Positions 22,501-35,706 of a stretch of 64,000 nt of DNA are shown piece by piece. Origin of the DNA: Physcomitrium patens (taxonomy: Eukaryota > Streptophyta > Bryopsida > Funariales > Funariaceae); NCBI RefSeq assembly GCF_000002425.4, contig NC_037272.1:15421701-15485700 (forward strand), in the 5' to 3' direction. The position numbers were made by a program, and so were the translations under genes. Positions within the stretch are counted from its first letter, which is position 1. Every line of letters begins with the position of its first letter. A model generated the notes under the pieces. That model had not been told where the DNA came from, did no database searches, and worked only from the letters and a program-made list of their open reading frames with translations.

Positions 22501-25500
22501 TTCCGAGGTTTTGTGCAACAAGTATGGCTTTACCTACGCCTATACCCTTCTCGTTATCCGAATGGATTTACCTAGGTTGCTTTCATAGGTACTCTTCTAT
22601 CAAGAAATGCTCACTCTTGGTTTGCTCCACTATTGGAGAAGGATTCTCCAATATTGTACGACCTAGAGGCTTTCATAGAGAGACTTACTGCTGCGTTTGG
22701 AGATAGCGATCGAGAAAGAGTGGCTGAAAGAAAGATACAAAATCTGCGACAAGGATCACGTTCTGCTACAATCTATGCTGCAGAATTTCAACAACTTATA
22801 TGTGATCTTGATTGGAATACTAAGGCGTTTATGACACAATTTCGATATGGACTGAGAGATGATGTCAAGAACTTATTGATCACCATGCCTAAGGCGGATA
22901 CTTTAGAAGAACTTATATTTCAGGTAATTATTTGTGACAACCGCCTCTTTGAATTACGACAAGAAAGACGATCAGGCTGGAGAAATGATGGAGCATTTGC
23001 TACATTTTCAAAAGGTCCAGAGAATCACTCCACAGATCCTGAACCCATGCAAATTGATGCGGTACGTTTCAAACCCCTCACAGTTGAGGAAAGGAGCGAC
23101 GGTTTGAACAAAACTTGTGTTTATATTGCGGAGAAGCGGGCCATAAAGCTATAGATTGTCGGAAGAAACAGAAGCCTCAAACAACAAGACTCAGGAGTAC
23201 AAGCATGCAGGAAAAAAAGGACGCCCAGCCACAATAGGGATCGTGCGGCTGGACATCTCAACATTCAAAATTAATCAAGGTCCCTTTCTCTCAACTCAAC
23301 CTTCAGATTGTTTTATGGTACCTTTACATCTGGATATTCAAGAACTACAAGTCGATGCTTTATGAGACTCGGGTGCATCCGCTTGCTTTATAGATGAAGA
23401 GTTTGCCAAACTTCACAATATTTCTCTTGTAAAGAAATTTAAGCCTGTCCATGTAGAAGTCATAGACGGAGGACCATTGTCTTCGGTCAATGTTATCCAT
23501 GAAACTAAACCATTGAAGGTACGTCTTGAAAACCATGAGAGCAATATTGTGTTTAATGTTATCAAGACCCCTTCATGTCCTATTATTTTGGGACTATCTT
23601 CGCTTGATAGATATAATCCATTGATAGATTGGAAGTTGCGGAAAGTGACATTTCCAACAAACTCCTTGAAGGTGGAATCTGCCAAGACAATGTCTAAAAA
23701 CAAATCCTTGTTTATAGGTGCAAGGGCTTTCATGAAGGAAGCTAAGAAAAATATATCTCTTGTCATCTTCGCAACTCCGACTCGAGAAGATGCAACTCCG
23801 ACTTTGGTTATTCCAAAGCAGTATGAAGAATTCAAAGATGTCTTTGAAAAGAAGAATGTTGATATGCTGCCAGAGCATCGACCCTATGACTGTGCCATTG
23901 AATTGCAAGAAGGAGCACAACCACCTTTTGGACCAATCTACAATTTATCGCAAACGGAGTTGACTAAGTTGCAGAAGTACATTGACGAGAATCTAGCCAA
24001 GAACTTCATTCGTCATTCGAAGTCGCTAGCTGGGGCACCAATCTTATTTGTGAAGAAGAAGGATGGCTGACTACGGGTGTGCGTGGACTATCGAGGTCTC
24101 AATAAGGTGACAAAAAAGAATCGCTACCCATTGCCTTTGATCTCTAGTCTTCTAGAACAACTTGGGCGTGCAAGGATCTTTACAAAGATTGACCTAAGAG
24201 GAGCTTACAACCTTGTGCGAATCAAGGAAGGAGATGAATGGAAGACAACTTTTCGAACAAGGTATGGCCATTTTGAATACAATGTCATGCCATTTGGTCT
24301 CACTAATGCTCCAGCGGTCTTTCAACACATGATGAATGACATCTTTCGAGAGCATCTAGACGATTTTATTGTCATCTATTTAGATGATATTTTGATATTT
24401 TCTAAGAACGAGGAAGAACATGAGAAGCACGTTCGTCTAGTATTCAAAAAACTACGAGAGCGAGGACTCTATGCCAAATTGGAGAAGTGCTTATTTCACC
24501 AAACTGAGATGGAGTTTTTGGGATTCATCGCGACTACGAAAGGCTTGAAGATGGATCCAAAGAAGGTGGAAGCAATCATGTCTTGGGAAGTTCCGAAGAC
24601 GGTTAGGGACATACAATGTTTTCTTGGATTTGCTAACTACTATCGGATCTTCATCAAGAATTATTCTCAAGTTGCTGCCTCTTTTACTCGGTTAACGTGC
24701 AAGGACAAGCTCGAATGGGGACCTATCGCAGAAAAAGCATTTCAAGATTTGAAGATGGTATTTATTACAGCTCCAATCTTGGTACATCCGGACTTTACAA
24801 AGGCCTTTTATTTGGAGACAGATGCTTCGGATTTTGTTTAGGGAGCTGTACTTTCACAGATGGGCGTAGATTTGAAGCTCCATCCAGTTGCGTTCTATTC
24901 TCGAAAATTCTCTGCTGCTGAGATCAACTATGAGATCCACGATAAGGAATTCCTTGCTATAGTAGATTCTTTCCAAGAGTGGCGCCACTTTCTCGAAGGA
25001 ACTACACATCCAGTGACCGTATATACAGATCACAAGAATTTGGAGTATTTTATGTCGGCTCGGTTTTTGAATTGGCGTCAAGCTCGGTGGAGTATGTCGC
25101 TATCCAGGTTCGACTTTGTTATTACTTATCGGCCTCGGAAGCAACAAGGGTTGTCTGATGCATTATCAAGGAGATCATATCTCGCGCCAAAGGTTGGAGA
25201 TGGAGCATTTGATCAAAAGTGCACGACATTGTTGAAGCCAGAGAAATTTCGGCTCAATGCAACTATTGTATCAATTGATGCTGACTTCCTTGACCAAGTA
25301 CGGGCCGCAACCATTGAAGATTCTCTAGCCCTTGATATCAAGCAATATGCTAGTGATGATAAATTCAAGATGGAAGGAGATCTAGTATATTTCAAAGAGC
25401 GGTTGTATATCCCAAAAGGGTCAGCACGACTCCGAGTTCTTCAATCTCGTCATGACTTTCCAGCTGCGGGATATTTTGGATTCAATAAGACCTTGGAACT

Positions 25501-28500
25501 TATTTCCCGTGATTTCTGGTGGCCTCAAATATGGAAGGATGTGAAAGATTTTGTTGTATCTTGTGACATTTGTTCAAGATCCAAAAACCCTCGATATCGG
25601 CCTTATGGACTTCTACAGCCATTGCCTATTCCGCGCCGACCATGGTCTTCGATTTCCTTAGACTTTATTATGGATCTACCACCATCGAATTCATTTGACA
25701 ACATTTTTGTTGTTGTAGACCGGCTTACAAAGATGGCACATTTTGTCTGTTGCAAGAAGACATCGTCAAGCAAAGACACAGCAAGACTCTTTCTTGATAA
25801 TGTGTATCGATATCATGGTCTACCAGATGATATCGTATCGGATCGAGGAACCCAATTTGTGTCAAAGTTTTGGAAATCTCTTTTTGAGATATTGAAGGTG
25901 GATATCAAGCTTTCTTCGGCATTTCATCCTCAAACAGACGGCCAAACAGAATGGGTGAATCAAGTTTTAGAGTAATATTTACGTTGCACCATCAACTATC
26001 AAGAAGATGATTGGGCCGTATATCTACCGCTAGTCGAGTTCGCATATAACAACACCCTTCATGCGTCAACTCAACAAACGCCATTCTTTTCCAATTATGG
26101 ATACCATCCGAAGCTTGACTTATGGAGTTCGTCAACGATTAACAATCTGGCAGCTGAAAGATTGGTAAAGGAGCTTTCGCAGCTTCAAACTATATTGAAG
26201 CTTCAATTGCAAACTGCCCAAGAATCTTACAAGGCGTCCGCGGACAAATTTCGGAATCAGGCACCTAAATTCACGATTGGAGACAAAGTTTGGCTGCTTC
26301 GATGAAATATTAAGACCAAGCGCCCATGTGACAAATTGGACTATTGGAGATTAGGACCATTTGTTATCCAGAAGCAGATCAATCCTGTAGCGTATCGTCT
26401 GGAGTTACCAGCTACTATGAAGGTACATCCTGTCTTTCATGTTTCTTTGTTGGAGCCTTATTGAGAATCATCTTTTATTGAAAGAGTACAGTGTCCACCA
26501 TCTAGTATAGAAATAGAGAACCATGAAGAATACGAGGTGGAAAAGGTCCTGGATTCACAGCAAAGACGGGATAAATTAGAATACTTTGTGCATTAGAGTG
26601 GTTATGATATTAATGAACGAACATGGGAGCCGGTCGAAAATCTTGCAAATGCGTCGCAAAAGGTACAGGAGTTTCATCGACGATATCCTGAGAAATCTAA
26701 GTCGGTTCGACGATAGCTTCTTACTGAAGCTTGCTCATCCAGAAAACAAAAAAAGAGGAGAGAGCACCACCAAAATCCATAGTTGATATAGTCATTCTCT
26801 CCAAGATAGCGTAGAACTTTGTTAGTAGCCCAAGTTTGTTCTTATTGTTTTAGCCTTTGAATATTGATAGGCAAGATACTATACTTGTCATGTCATCTCA
26901 AGCAACTAACTCACGAAGACGACCGCGAGATGAAAAACCGCCTGCACCACGATGACGTCAAAGGATTCCTAGCAACAGATCGCTGGTGTTTGTATTTGAG
27001 GTCGAGCCTGCCTACAATGGTCAGCCAGAAGGAGTGTTTGCAGGACAATTTCACAATGAAGACACGGAGGTTCATGCTTGGTCAAAAGTTGAAGGCGTGG
27101 GCCACTATCGTTTGCTTCAAGGACCATTGAATCACTTGCCTCGTGAACAACAATTGGAGTTCATAGCAGAGGTTACGTGACAGATCTTCACTTTCTTGTG
27201 TTGGTATTGACTGACGATAACATTGCTTCTCGGAGACCTCGAAGCTAAAGGAGGAGATGATATTAGGAACATAGTCCTTAGACCTTTCTAGAGACAAGTT
27301 TCTAGAACCTTCTAGAAAAAAGTCTCTAGAAACTTCCAGAAGATTTCTTGAATATTTTCTTAGAATATTCTTCAAATATTTCCTAAATATTCTTTAAAGA
27401 TTCCCTAAAGATTCATTTAGAAGGCTCTAGAAGATTCTTAGAATATTCTAGTAGATTCTAGGAAGTTATTTGAGAAGCTTCTTAGCTCTTTGGTAGTTGC
27501 TCAAGAAGCTTCATAGTTCTTGGGAAGCTTCTTGATGCGCTTCTTTAGAACCATAGGCCAGTAGTATATATAGGAGTCGAGGCTGAAGAGTTCTTCAGTC
27601 TCGACAATGCATCTCTTGAAGCTCTAGCTCAATTCTCTTGGCGTTACTTTTGTACTCATCTGATAATCTAGTTCTTGTCATTTCTTCTTGAACTTCTTGT
27701 TTAGATTTCTTGTTTGTATTTTTGGTCCGTGACAGATGGTCAACCAGAAGGCATATTTGCAAGACAATTTCACAATGAAGACACGGAAGTTCATGCTTGG
27801 TCAGAAATTGAAGGAGTGGGCCACTACCGTTGGCTTCAAGGGCCGATGAACCACTTACCTTGTGAACAACAGTTGGAGTTTATAGCAGACGTTATGCGAC
27901 CGATCTTCATTTTCTTGCGTTGGTACTAATTGACAACAACATTGCTTCTCAGAGACCTCGAAGCTAAAGGAGGAGGTGATGTTAGGGACTTAGTCCTTAG
28001 AACCTTCTAGAGACAAATTTCTAGAAGCTTCTTAGTTGGTAGAAGATGTTAGGGACATAGTCTTTAGAACCTTCTAGAGATAAGTTTCTAGAACCTTCTA
28101 GAAGCAAGTCTCTAGAACCTTCTAGAAGCTTCCTAGTTGGTAGAAGTTGCTTGAGAAGCTTCCTAAATAGGAGTATATATTGGAATCGAGGCTGAAGAGT
28201 TCTCCAGTCTCGACAACACATCTCTTACAGTTCTAGCTCACCTCTCTGGTGTTGTTCTTGTATTCATCTGATTAATATAGTTCTTGCTTGTTCTTCTTGA
28301 ACTTCTTGTTGAATCTCAAGTCTGTATTTCTGTGTCCGTGACAAAGAGCCACATCTTGAGATGGACCCAAAAGAAATCTTGGATGGTAACACTATTCATA
28401 CCATTAAGAAAAGAAAAAGGAAAAGAAAAAAACCATCTCAACTTTTCTTCTTAAAGCTTTAAACTGATTTTTGTAAAGCCTAAGTTCAAGTTAATTAGTC

Positions 28501-31500
28501 CCCTTTATTTTTACCAAACAAAGGATTTTAAAAAGTTGCATTTTCACCTCAGTCTCAAAGCCATTGCTGCAGCAGTATGTGTGATCTCTATAAACCAGTT
28601 CATTGACATCTAGGAGGGTTGAAGGAGCCTAGCTGGCATTTATAGCCCCATGAAGCCTCTGCTTTGCTAAAATTTGATGTTCAATCTTCATTTTTATTTT
28701 CATTTTTTTCTTTATTTTATTTTTCCTAAATGCAGACAAAATTAGACTGAGAGGTGGTTGAGAAAATTTATGATATCAACCTCCATCTTGATGGATGTGC
28801 TACAGATGTTTACCAGCAACCCTGGATTTTGTGCAGGATGCACAGGACTTGTTCCACTTGTTGAAAGAACTGAATTGTTTGTATTAGACACTGTTTCAAC
28901 TTTTTCCCAATCCTTGATAAATTACAAATTTGAATCAAATGATGAATCACACAAGATTAGAGATCAGAGTTCAACACATCATGTTTTGACAGCACCCTAA
29001 AAGACATGTCCAATGATGGTCTATTGTGCACCTTTCAAGTTTTTTTTATTAAATTGACCAAACATGATAATCTGCAATACAAGGCAGAACTTGAATGTAA
29101 AAGATGATTAAGAAATAAAAGTGACCATTGAAAACATATCATAAAGAAAATATAAATACACAGAGATGGATGGATGTGTGTGTAAGAAACAAGAGAGATC
29201 AGTTCAACAATAGATTAAATGTTTTCAAAAAAATCGCCATATAATTTTTCATTTCATTTTATTTGGTATGAAACTCATTTTAAGAGGCTAAATTTTATTT
29301 TTATAATTTTCATTTTTGAAAGGTATATTAAAATTCCAAATATGCATTAATAGTGCATTTCATATAGAATAATCTATTTATAGTTCAGATAATTGAAAAG
29401 AAGGTTAAGATATTTTAGTTCCAAATGCTCAGAAGACATTTTCTTTTAAAAAAAAATTATATTTTTTAATTATTTTTTCAAACATTCTTCTTAATATGTC
29501 TTAGCTCTTGCATATACAAGGGGGAGAGAGACTTGTTGGAGATGGTCATGAAGCAGAAGGAAGAGCTGTTTGTAGAAGAGGTGGAGGACATGCAAGTGCA
29601 GCTGCAAAGGTGCAAGCACTTCAGGATGCCCAAATCCAACAAGCACAAGAAGCATGCTGCCAGGATGTGGGGTCTTACCAAGTGAGCAAGTTACCAGCCT
29701 CATCATCATTGACATATAAATTAGAATCTTAATTTCATTCAATACAATTTCTTTTCAATTACTACAAACTCTTTCAAATTCAAATGTAATCATTTTTATT
29801 TATATATTAAGTGCTTTTAAAAAGCATTTTCAGTGTCAAAGTTAGCTCAATTTTTGGTGTTATGTTTCCATGAATCATAACTATTAAAATTTGGAAAATT
29901 CTTTATATATATATTTATAATTTAGTAACAAAAATAAAAATGTATGATAAAGTGTGGGAAATAAAAGAAATTATATACTTATTGATATGGATAATTCACA
30001 CCTAGTTTTGGTCACCAACTTATAATAGTAATAATCTGGTTATAACATCACATGATTGCAGTACTGTAATTAGATATGACATTGCCTTAATAAATAATAC
30101 ATAAGGTTAGACCTATGTTAATTTATGGACTTCGAATTTATTTTTATGACTATTTTTCAAGAATAAGATCTAATGATGTATGAAGAGTTTTGAAAATTAA
30201 AATTACCAGGTTTAGTAAAACTTTGGATATGAAAAGTTCTACTTGAAAAAGAAAAAAGAAAAATCTACTTGAGAAATATGAAAAATAAGTCTAACATATT
30301 TTTTATTTTAAAAATAGTTTTTGTGATGGTATTGTGGAGTCTAATATAATCAAGACCCCAAAGAAGGATCATTGCATTGCTACCCACTCCATCTCTTCAA
30401 TTGTTGTCTGTAGACTGTGTGACTCTTGCTCCTTTGATGATAGCTAAGTAGCACAAATTCTTTGGTTTTCTTAGCTTTGAAGTTGCGCATCCTTTAATTT
30501 GGGTCTCAATCTGGAAAGGCTATTGGGTGCTTGGATGCTCTATGGTATTGCCCAATCAGTGCTTGGATTGGCTTGTTGTTTTGTGTGCACATCCAAGTTC
30601 TACAAGTTTTCCTGTAGATCTCCCTTAGTAATTGCACTTTTATACCAGACTCCACGATCCCATCACAACAACTGTTTTGATAATTAACTTTTTTGTCATA
30701 CCTGTTTTAATATATTAGAATCTATCAAACCCACTATTGATATTTTATAATATTATTTACATTATAATAAATTTTAAAAAACTATTTTTTCTAGACAGTA
30801 AAAATTAACTAATCAATCAATGTAATAAGTTATTGGATTGACATCTTAAAGAATTTAAGGGTATTTGGTTGTATTGAGATGATTCTAAAAGCTAGTTTAT
30901 TTCCAATAACTCTGCCTAATTTTACTATCTTGGTTAAATGTATTAATGTTAAATTTTGTAGAACTTAAGTTCTAATAACAAGCATGATCGTTTAAGATAT
31001 TGATATCAATGTCAACACAATTTAGAGTGAATATCATTATTTTTGTTTAAACTCTCATGTGAAATTGGAGTTTATTAGATGTTCTCTGCACACACACTAT
31101 TTCTAGTTATACTGTACTAAAATTTACAACCGTAATCTATTTTTTTTTGAGAAAGTAACTTGAAATTAAAATTCTCAGCATGATCAAGATTTTTAGGATT
31201 ACAATCAATGTTTTTGTGTAATTTGAGGCTGAAACAAGGGAACAAGGAACAACAAAAAATATTGTGAATTCTGCACTATTGGATAGCATATCACAGAATG
31301 ATTTCATCACACATTCAAGAATGTAGCAATAAATGCATTCAAGTTCTAGCTGAACCTGGTAGTGTCTATTTTTATAATTGAACTAGAGTTTGAAAGTTTA
31401 CATCTTATCACTACAAAGGTTACATGTTTAAATTATTTAGCATTTTTTTCTGAATTATTTTTCCACAATTCTGCATATATAGAAGATTATATTTATCTTT

Positions 31501-32926
31501 AAGAATTATTTTACTTCAACTGCATTAGACTTCCCAATGTATGCTGTTCTATTTACCTCTAATCATAAGCTTGTTTAAAAACCACATACATCATTAAATC
31601 AGAGTGTTAAAGAACAATTCAACGTGCTTAATCAATAATAGATTTTCTTGAATTTGTTCATCCTAATCATGAGGATTGTCATAATGTTCTATTGGTGAAA
31701 TAAAACCATTAATAATATGTTAGAACCGTTTTTTATTCATATTTTTTAAATTAAAATTTCTATATCAAAGAGCCTTCAGCATTTTTAAGGAAGAAGTTAT
31801 TTTTACATACATGTATCCCAATGCTTGTGAAATTTTAAATGTTATTATTTTATTAGAAATTTAAAAATATATTGTAAATTATTTAAAAATATAAAAAATA
31901 TTTCAAATATATTTTTCAAACAAAATCTATCCATATGATTTTTATAGATATTTAATGATTGACCTTCAGTAAAATTTCACTTGTGTGTATAAAACAGCAA
32001 TTTTTTGATTTGGATTTTCAAATCTTAAGCGAAGAACTTGAAGTTTTATGGAAGGATATGAAAACATCTCTAGAAAAAGAACATATAAGAGAAAGAAATG
32101 CTATGGAGAACCTAAATCGTGGAAAAAGTTTATTAGAATATGTTCAACTTCGAGCTAGAAAATGTGATGAAGAAGAAAAAGCATATTCGGTTGCTCTTCA
32201 AGAAATAACAGAAGTAAGGTCATCAAGTAATTTTGAATATTTTGATAACATGGTGAAAGTTTTATAAATTTCATTATCTGTAATTCTAATCATTTAGATT
32301 TTTATGCAGTATTTATATGTCTATAGTATTAATTTTCTACTGAACTTCGATGTAGGATTGTTAGAAATACATGTATTAATTTTGTACATAATAAAAATGA
32401 AATTCTCTTTCTTTTTCGTATAAAAAAATATCTTTAATTATTATTACATGAGTTAGTGTATAAAAGATATTTTCAAAATATAAATGCATAAATTAGTTAC
32501 TGTGATTCATAATAGTATTTGAGGATAAGTAAATTATATATCTATACCTACACACATTTTAATGATCTAATACTCCACTAATATAAATCATCTAAAGGAT
32601 TAAAACATAAGAAAAGTTCAAATTATGTTTGGTATTTCACTTTTCCTATTAATTAACATGAAAAAATAAAAAATAAAATTGAACCATTGCTTTACACTGA
32701 AATTATATAATTACTTACACCAGTAACTCCCATTTCATAGAAACAAAAATTTATGTATTTATTTTTGTTTATAATCTATATAGTAACTTGACTGACCATT
32801 CTACAAAGTATCTGTGATTTATACATACCATACCAGCTTGTAAAGATGTGTTATAGTGTATTACCCACATCAGTTTATTTATTTACATTTTCATTATTTC
32901 TTTCAGTTTTAAGATAATGAAATATC

Positions 32927-32964
<38 letters not shown>

Positions 32965-35674
32965 ACGTATGTAGATTTATTTATTTATTTTTGTACTTCT
33001 TTGTGTTAAATATTTCATGAGATAACAAATCCTCAATGTTGCATCTTCTACCTACAGAAATTGTTTCTTCTCTTAATCAGATTGTGTGAATGCCTCTCCA
33101 CACACACATGTGTATATACTATATATATTCAAATTTATGTACACACACAAATACATACTGTCTCTCTCAAGCAATAAAATCATTTTGCAAAAAGCTTGTA
33201 TTTAAAATTGAAAAATACATACACTTGACACTGAATCTAGGAAAATGAGGATTTGAAGGAATTGGTTGTGGACATTAACCATCAGCAAGCCTACACTAAG
33301 CAAGTAATGTCTGAGACAGAGGACAAAAACCAATCTCTCTTGAAGCTCCAGCAGGCACAGCAGTTCATGGCCTTGGTCCGTCACTTCAAAATCACCCAGC
33401 TTCTCCTTCAACCCTATCAAGCTTTCTTCATTTTTGTGCAGCAATGAACCACTCCATTCATTTAATTGAAAAGACATACATAGAATTCAAGGTGATAAGA
33501 TAGATTCACCATAAGTATATTTTGCTACAACACTTGTTTTGGTGGACAGCACATATGCTTGCTTAAAGAGATACTGCAACTGCAATCTTAGGTATTATTA
33601 ATTTGGGCTAACTACATCTTCACAACACATTCTTTTTCTTGTGATACAAGACTTTATTTAAGTTGATTTCACCTTACCCACATTGAAGAACATAAAAGTA
33701 TGTAATTTTTTTATAATTACGAATATCAATTAAAATGCTGGAAACTTGTAATATTTTCAAATAAGATATGTTCTATGTAAATAAAATAAAGATTTTTTGT
33801 ATGTTTTTATTTAGATAATAAAAATATAAATCTACAATATCTAAAGTAAGCTATAACACATAATTACTGTAATTACTTGAATAATATTTGATGGTTTAAA
33901 GTCTTTATTCTTCATAAATCAAACATAGTAGTAAATATCTTCCTTTACATACAATATATGAAACAAATTTATTTTAAGGATCATCTTTGAAACTTAATTA
34001 GTTTTTCATAAAATCCACTAAAAGCATGGGTACTTTGATACAGTAGTTTAATTTTATTCATTACATCATTAATAATACTACAAAAGAAATAAGATTACTT
34101 ACAGCATGCTATCTTTTTAGATGATAAAAAATAAAATATAAAACAAAAAATCAAAGAAATTAATTTTAGCAATTCAAAATTAAAATTATATTAAAAATGG
34201 GGTAAATTTGTGAAACTCATACAAATGGGTGTGAGTAAATCATCTTTACTGAGATATATATTTTTTTTAGTCTTCCAGTGTAGCTGCTTCAAAAGTATAT
34301 TTTAACACCAGCAGGAAAATACATTATAAACAGATATGTTGTAGTGTGTTGTGAATTCTGTTTTTAATAGTTTAACTCACATTTACTTGATTGCTTTTAA
34401 ATGTAAACCAACAAAATAATTACTCTTTATTTTATTTATTTTTTATTGTCATTATTATTAATGTTATTGCATAAAACAAATCCTATCTTGATAATGTGAT
34501 TCATTTTGCAAAATCAGAAGGATCTGATATTGATGTTGTTAAACCCTAGTGCTATCTAATCCCCATACAATTGTTTAACACCAAAAATGAAAAAGAAGAT
34601 TTGATTTAGAATGGATAATATTATGTTGGAGAGTCCAGTAACTCCTATGTCACTGACATGGAAGCACTTGTATCTATGGAACTGGTGGGATAGCAGTTGC
34701 AAGCTGAGATTGCACCCAGGAAAGCAGTGATGAAGGGTTTTGAAGATGAGGCTGCCACAGTGTGCGCTCACCAGGTGTGCCCTGCAAACACAGTACCACC
34801 ACACCAAACTAGTTGAATCTACCATTACAGGGAGTGTGGAGGACATCATCTTGACTAGAGGAATATTGAAGCCCACTGTTGCTCAATCTCACTGCTTGCA
34901 AATTTCACACTTGAATAACAGGAAGGGCATGCAAATGAAATGAATGAGGCTCACAAAAGAATACAACTGCTCCAAGCCCGGTTGGGGGTTCAATGCACTC
35001 AGATGGGTCAAATGCACAAAAAGATACATGTTCTTGAGTTGCAATTGTCCATGATGTGTTGCACTCTCTGTCAAATTGTGGAGGAGAACAATCCTTCAAA
35101 ATGGGGGGCTCTTATCAAGTCTTTGTACATGATCCATGCAAAAGAGTCGTGGAGCACCATGAAGGCTGAGGGTTTTGAAACTGAGGCACAATTACTACAT
35201 CAGAGGTATCGAAGGTGTTCTACTTAGTTTTGTCTACGCTGTATGAGCAACTCGATTTTTGACCAGCCTTCAAAATGCAATTCACCATAGAATCACAGTG
35301 CACAACAATGACTAAGGTTGAGCACAGTGATACCACATTCTTGCATCCAATTTGATGTAGGAAAACATTGGAACGCTATATCGTTGAATTGGAGAAGTCA
35401 ATCACTATTAGGAATGGTGAATTTCAGCAAGAGGTACAGCATTACAATGCTGACCACATGCGATTGCTGCATGAGTGTTCACAATCCAACCAAAATGTTC
35501 ACATTTTGGCACAGCAAGTGAAGGATCTTCAGGTTTGGATAACATGGATTGATCATATATCTTGCATGCCTCCTACACTATAACAACCAAAAGAAATATT
35601 ATTTTTCAAAACATCAAACAGGCTCTTCCAAACTGTTTGCTTCTTACAAGGGCCCTGTATTATTATTCTGTAAT

Positions 35675-35706
<32 letters not shown>

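Larger units (their letters stand above)
21162..27734 (+). mobile_element. Ty3/gypsy chromovirus, copy A2 (nested in A3)
   Basis: About 6.57 kb, same plan and near-identical internal sequence to A1, with a 5-bp target duplication. Being inside A3, it inserted later. The 3' LTR begins TATTAG (G to A). The RT-to-integrase frame is longer than in A1 but still has stops. Integrity: gag has a stop near 22287, the shared TAG near 22573-22575 and a 1-bp deletion near 23092 just before the zinc knuckle. Pol has a stop in protease and others listed under pol. Confidence 0.94.
20998..27929 (+). pseudogene. extra 3' ORF of A3, split by A2
   Basis: The first part (ATG at 20998, MDSQEID..., basic RRRPRD region) has TGA stops near 21099 and 21118 and is cut at 21161 by A2. 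It resumes at 27740 in the same frame ([41 protein letters not shown], stop at 27929). The C-terminal half is clearly homologous to the A1 ORF at 8436-8783. Confidence 0.75.
18343..28343 (+). mobile_element. internally deleted chromovirus A3 (interrupted by A2)
   Basis: LTR 18343-18764, PBS, one leader unit, gag, a short pol remnant, part of the 3' ORF, then element A2 (21162-27734), the rest of the 3' ORF, PPT and LTR 27980-28343. It is flanked by AAGAG duplications. Without A2 it is about 3.4 kb. Reverse transcriptase, RNase H and most of integrase are missing: a protease-region sequence joins directly to the integrase C-terminal GPF module near 20490. It is therefore a non-autonomous derivative of the A superfamily, diverged from A1/A2. 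Confidence 0.9.
16594..29504. other. giant intron of CFAP57-like gene hosting retrotransposons
   Basis: About 12.9 kb between the last WD40 exon and the first coiled-coil exon. 16594-18337 is AT-rich intron sequence with a T-run at 17647-17672 and an ATT repeat near 17010. 18343-28343 is element A3 with A2 nested inside. 28349-29504 is intron sequence with an unrecognised open stretch near 28740-28860. Both elements lie in the same orientation as the gene. Confidence 0.65.

Noticed and set aside
28740..28860. Possible extra exon [14 protein letters not shown]
   Set aside because: A stop lies just upstream, the acceptor is weak, and it would be out of order relative to the CFAP57 coil.
29478..29742. 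Minus-strand frames opposite the first coiled-coil exon
   Set aside because: The plus frame ([20 protein letters not shown]) has good splice sites and heptad character. The minus frames are shadows.
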